Shown here piece by piece: positions 6,597 to 8,431 of a stretch of DNA of 8,431 nucleotides (within the stretch, counting starts at the first letter, position 1; each line of letters opens with the position of its first letter). Both the position numbers and the translations under genes were made by a program. The notes under the pieces were generated by a model, which was not told where the DNA came from, did no database searches, and saw nothing but the letters and a program-made list of their open reading frames with translations. Source of the DNA: Deinococcus planocerae (GTDB lineage Bacteria > Deinococcota > Deinococci > Deinococcales > Deinococcaceae); assembly GCF_002869765.1 (NCBI RefSeq), contig NZ_PNOR01000067.1, positions 1-8,431 of the forward strand, given 5' to 3'.

Positions 6597-7281
6597 CATC
6601 GCGGTCAGTGACACCTGGCACGACACCTTCCTGGGTGGGCACGTGGGCGTGCTCCTGATGGAGGGCATTGACAATACGGTGCCGAACGCTGCGCTTGACG
6701 CGCGCAAGCGGGCCCTGGAAGAGAAGTTGCGCGCCCAGTTCGCCCACCTCTCCCGTCAGAATCTGCTCGAACTTGATGTGCTCAGGGCGTACCGGGCGTA
6801 TTACAAGCGGTTCGACCAGACGTATCACGTGCAACTGCAACTGGAGTCCGTCGTCTACAAGGGGAAGTCGCTGCCGGACGTCAGCCCGCTGGTGGACGCC
6901 AGCTTTGTGGCGGAACTGGACACGCTCGTGCTGACGGCGAGCCATGATGCCGACCGCCTCGTGTGGCCCCTGCGCATCGACGCCACGAGGGGCGGCGAGG
7001 TCTTCGAAGCCATGAACGGGAAGGTGCGGACGCTGCGGGCGAACGACATGATGATGGCGGACGCGCAGGGGCCAGTGTGCACAATTCTGTACGGGCAGGA
7101 CCGGCGCACGCCCGTCACGGCAGCAACCACCCGGGCCTTATTCGTGTGCTATGCGCCTGCTGGGGTGGGAGAAGCGCGGGTTCGGAGTCAACTGCTCGCC
7201 ATTGAGGACAACGTGCGGCTGTTTGCGCCACAGGCAGAGACTCGACGGCTTGACATTTCCGAAGCAGGCATTCGTGAGTGA
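6589..7281 (+). CDS. B3/B4 tRNA-binding-domain protein (Phe-tRNA synthetase beta-like)
   Basis: 230 residues. The centre (about 60-190) matches the B3/B4 domain of the phenylalanyl-tRNA synthetase beta subunit, which houses the editing site: RAYRAYYKRFDQ, then a helix and KGKSLPDVSPLVDASFVAEL, followed by the D-x-D-rich turn TASHDAD and a strand pattern ending in TPVTAATTRALFVCYAP. The R-x-Y-K-x-(F/G)-(D) and L-P-x-(V/I)-(S/N)-P-L-V-D patterns are the recognisable ones. There is no aminoacylation domain, so it is a stand-alone domain protein. Such proteins are usually annotated only by domain; hydrolysis of mischarged tRNA or binding of an amino-acid-like ligand is possible but not shown. It overlaps the EamA gene by eight bases with a strong ribosome site, so the two are almost certainly made together under the AraC-type regulator. 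Cytoplasmic. Confidence 0.88.
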   Translation: MSDIAVSDTWHDTFLGGHVGVLLMEGIDNTVPNAALDARKRALEEKLRAQFAHLSRQNLLELDVLRAYRAYYKRFDQTYHVQLQLESVVYKGKSLPDVSPLVDASFVAELDTLVLTASHDADRLVWPLRIDATRGGEVFEAMNGKVRTLRANDMMMADAQGPVCTILYGQDRRTPVTAATTRALFVCYAPAGVGEARVRSQLLAIEDNVRLFAPQAETRRLDISEAGIRE

Positions 7282-7345
7282 ATACCGGGCTTGTCATCCT
7301 GCCCCCGGGGTTCGCCCTTTGCTCATACCCCGAAGAAGTCAGAGC

Positions 7346-7351
7346 TACCCT
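7346..7351 (+). promoter_or_regulatory. Leaderless -10 box (TACCCT) for the tyrosine recombinase
   Basis: TACCCT followed by five bases (GGGGA) and ATG 7357. It marks 7357 as the start in place of the in-frame TTG at 7291 and implies that the recombinase is transcribed on its own. The -35 is not clear. Confidence 0.45.
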
Positions 7352-7356
7352 GGGGA

Positions 7357-8100
7357 ATGCCACGAGCAGAACCGCTGGAAGAAGGGACCGAACTTCGGGG
7401 TCAAATTGGAGAAGCGAACTCCTTACGGAAGGTTGTGCGGGAAACCGTCAAGCTGTGGCGCAGACACCACCTCACCTATGACCAGACCAAGCACGTGGTC
7501 GAGGATGTGCGGCAAGCCCTGGGGCTCACCGCTCCTAAGGAACGCAGGCGCACGGTGGCCCGCCTCGACCGCGAGGAGGTCGAGCGGCTGATCGAGGCGG
7601 CCTACCGCCGGACCAGCAGGTACGGGCTGATGGTCAAAACACTGTTCTACACGGGCGCCCGCGTGTCCGAATTCGTTAACATCCGCGTGACGGACCTACA
7701 TCTCGCCCTGGACCCACCCCAGGTCTACATCGCCCACGCCAAGGGTGGGAGCGACGGATACGTGCCCATCCTGCCCACTCTGGCCCAGGAGTTGCGTACC
7801 CATCTCGGTGGGCGCCGCACGGGCTACCTGTTCGAGAGCAACCGGCATGATCAGTACACGGCACGGGCCATCCAGCTCATCGTGAAGGACACAGCCCGCC
7901 GGGCGGGGATCGACAAGACGGTGACACACCATCGACTCCGCGCCAGCGTGGCGACGATTCTGCTCGACGCCGGAATGCCGTTGGATCAGGTGCAGAAGTT
8001 TCTGCGGCACAAGCGCATCGCCACCACCCAGATTTACGCCCAGACCAGCGCGCGGGGCATGGGCGAGAGCTACGTCCGGGCGCTGGAGGGACGACACTAA
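7357..8100 (+). CDS. Small tyrosine recombinase / integrase
   Basis: 247 residues from ATG 7357 (MPRAEPLEEGTEL). The catalytic domain is complete: R102 in TGARVSE, K129 in AHAKGG, H192 and R195 in the H-x-L-R box HHRLR, H218 in RHKRIATTQIYAQ and the nucleophile Y227. The N-terminal part is only about 70 residues before the catalytic domain, shorter than the usual core-binding domain of Xer proteins (~100), with one predicted helix pair (RKVVRETVKLWRRHHLTYDQ). The enzyme cuts and rejoins DNA at a specific site through a phosphotyrosine. With no other phage or transposon genes visible, its role could be plasmid or chromosome dimer resolution, an integron-like cassette, or a remnant of an integrated element. 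It ends with tandem stops TAA TAA, 75 bases after the B3/B4 gene and just before a strong terminator. Confidence 0.9.
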   Translation: MPRAEPLEEGTELRGQIGEANSLRKVVRETVKLWRRHHLTYDQTKHVVEDVRQALGLTAPKERRRTVARLDREEVERLIEAAYRRTSRYGLMVKTLFYTGARVSEFVNIRVTDLHLALDPPQVYIAHAKGGSDGYVPILPTLAQELRTHLGGRRTGYLFESNRHDQYTARAIQLIVKDTARRAGIDKTVTHHRLRASVATILLDAGMPLDQVQKFLRHKRIATTQIYAQTSARGMGESYVRALEGRH

Positions 8101-8101
8101 T

Positions 8102-8129
8102 AAAAAAGAGCGGCCCAGCCGCTCTTTTT
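8102..8129. terminator. Bidirectional intrinsic terminator
   Basis: GAGCGGC (8108-8114), loop CCA, GCCGCTC (8118-8124), preceded by six A and followed by five T. The A and T tracts extend the pairing to 12 bp (8103-8114 with 8118-8129). It directly follows the tandem stops of the recombinase gene and would work on both strands. Confidence 0.92.
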
Positions 8130-8186
8130 CCCTTAGCGTAGTAGGATTCGTCAATCTTGTCGTAGCCCCAACCTGACTCTGAGGTA

Positions 8187-8235
8187 GCATCTAAACCCGT
8201 CCGATCCGGGGGCGGCGGGCATGTAAACCCATCCG
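8187..8235 (+). repeat. 17-bp direct repeat, two copies 32 bp apart
   Basis: GCATCTAAACCCGTCCG at 8187-8203 and GCATGTAAACCCATCCG at 8219-8235, identical at 15 of 17 positions, with 15 bases between. The 32-bp period is close to three helical turns, so both copies face the same side of the DNA, as for paired binding sites. No third copy lies one period before or after. Confidence 0.6.
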
Positions 8236-8253
8236 GTTCTTCCCGGAATTACC

Positions 8254-8264
8254 GTCTCAGAGAC
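8254..8264. repeat. 11-bp palindrome GTCTCAGAGAC
   Basis: GTCTC-A-GAGAC is a perfect palindrome around a central A, lying 19 bases after the second copy of the direct repeat in the AT-richer part. It could be a binding site or chance. Confidence 0.35.
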
Positions 8265-8319
8265 ATTTTCTCTACGGCCTTGATGATGATCACCTACTCT
8301 TTTACAGGACTTTGTCAGT

Positions 8320-8344
8320 CAGGGGCGGCGCTCAGCCGCCCCTG
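8320..8344. repeat. 10-bp stem-loop without a T-tract
   Basis: CAGGGGCGGC (8320-8329), loop GCTCA, GCCGCCCCTG (8335-8344): a perfect 10-bp GC-rich stem. No run of T follows on either strand, so it is not a standard intrinsic terminator. Confidence 0.55.
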
Positions 8345-8431
8345 GCCGTGGTGACCGATCCTGGCAGGCGTGCCCGTCCCCCACAACTGGCAGCGGTCGT
8401 TTTCCGACTTCCTGTCTCCTTGTCTGAAAAT

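Larger units (their letters stand above)
8131..8431. other. Gene-free region after the recombinase, with repeats and palindromes
   Basis: About 300 bases with no supported gene on either strand. It is more AT-rich than the rest of the window between about 8243 and 8320. It carries the 17-bp direct repeat (8187-8235), the palindrome at 8254-8264 and the stem-loop at 8320-8344. CTCTGAG at 8177-8183 repeats, inverted, the core of that palindrome. The right part (8345-8431) shows nothing recognisable. Confidence 0.5.

Noticed and set aside
7285..7310. Possible terminator between the B3/B4 gene and the recombinase
   Set aside because: CCGGGC and GCCCCCGG pair only with a bulge and no T-tract follows.
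8187..8235. CRISPR array
   Set aside because: Only two copies of 17 bp with a 15-base gap and no cas gene; this does not fit CRISPR repeat and spacer lengths.
7282..8431. att-like direct repeats flanking the recombinase
   Set aside because: I compared 7282-7356 with 8131-8431 by eye and found no shared word long enough to be an attachment core.

Overview
The window is a GC-rich bacterial segment, and the gene content and start-site style point to Deinococcus or a close relative. Several starts (322, 5685 and 7357 on +; 4502 on -) sit 5-8 bases after a TANNNT -10 box with no room for a leader, the leaderless arrangement known to be common in Deinococcus-Thermus. An XPB-type helicase paired with a Bax1/DUF790 nuclease also fits. 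There is no rRNA or housekeeping marker, so the genus is an inference.

Layout. (1) 2-184 is the 3' end of an unrecognised + strand gene. (2) 322-1755 is a serine hydrolase of the beta-lactamase/DD-peptidase fold family. (3) Convergent to it, on the - strand, 4502-1889 is a two-gene unit: an XPB/Rad25-like DNA helicase followed, with a 14-base overlap, by a Bax1-like (DUF790) PD-(D/E)XK nuclease. Their archaeal homologues form a helicase-nuclease machine that opens and cuts damaged or bubble DNA. (4) 4503-4826 is a gene-free divergent control region with a short direct repeat and an 8-bp inverted repeat. (5) 4827-7281 on + is an AraC-family regulator, a ten-helix EamA-type exporter and a B3/B4-domain protein related to the editing region of Phe-tRNA synthetase. 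The last two overlap by 8 bases, and together the three look like a regulator-exporter-modifier cassette for a small amino-acid-like metabolite. (6) 7357-8100 is a small tyrosine recombinase with the full catalytic set, its own leaderless start and a strong bidirectional terminator. (7) 8131-8431 has no gene but carries a 17-bp direct repeat at a 32-bp period, an 11-bp palindrome and a 10-bp stem-loop.

I see no wholly new system. The items most worth following are the helicase-nuclease pair with its altered RED motif (RSD), the structured noncoding DNA beside the recombinase, and the B3/B4-exporter pairing.
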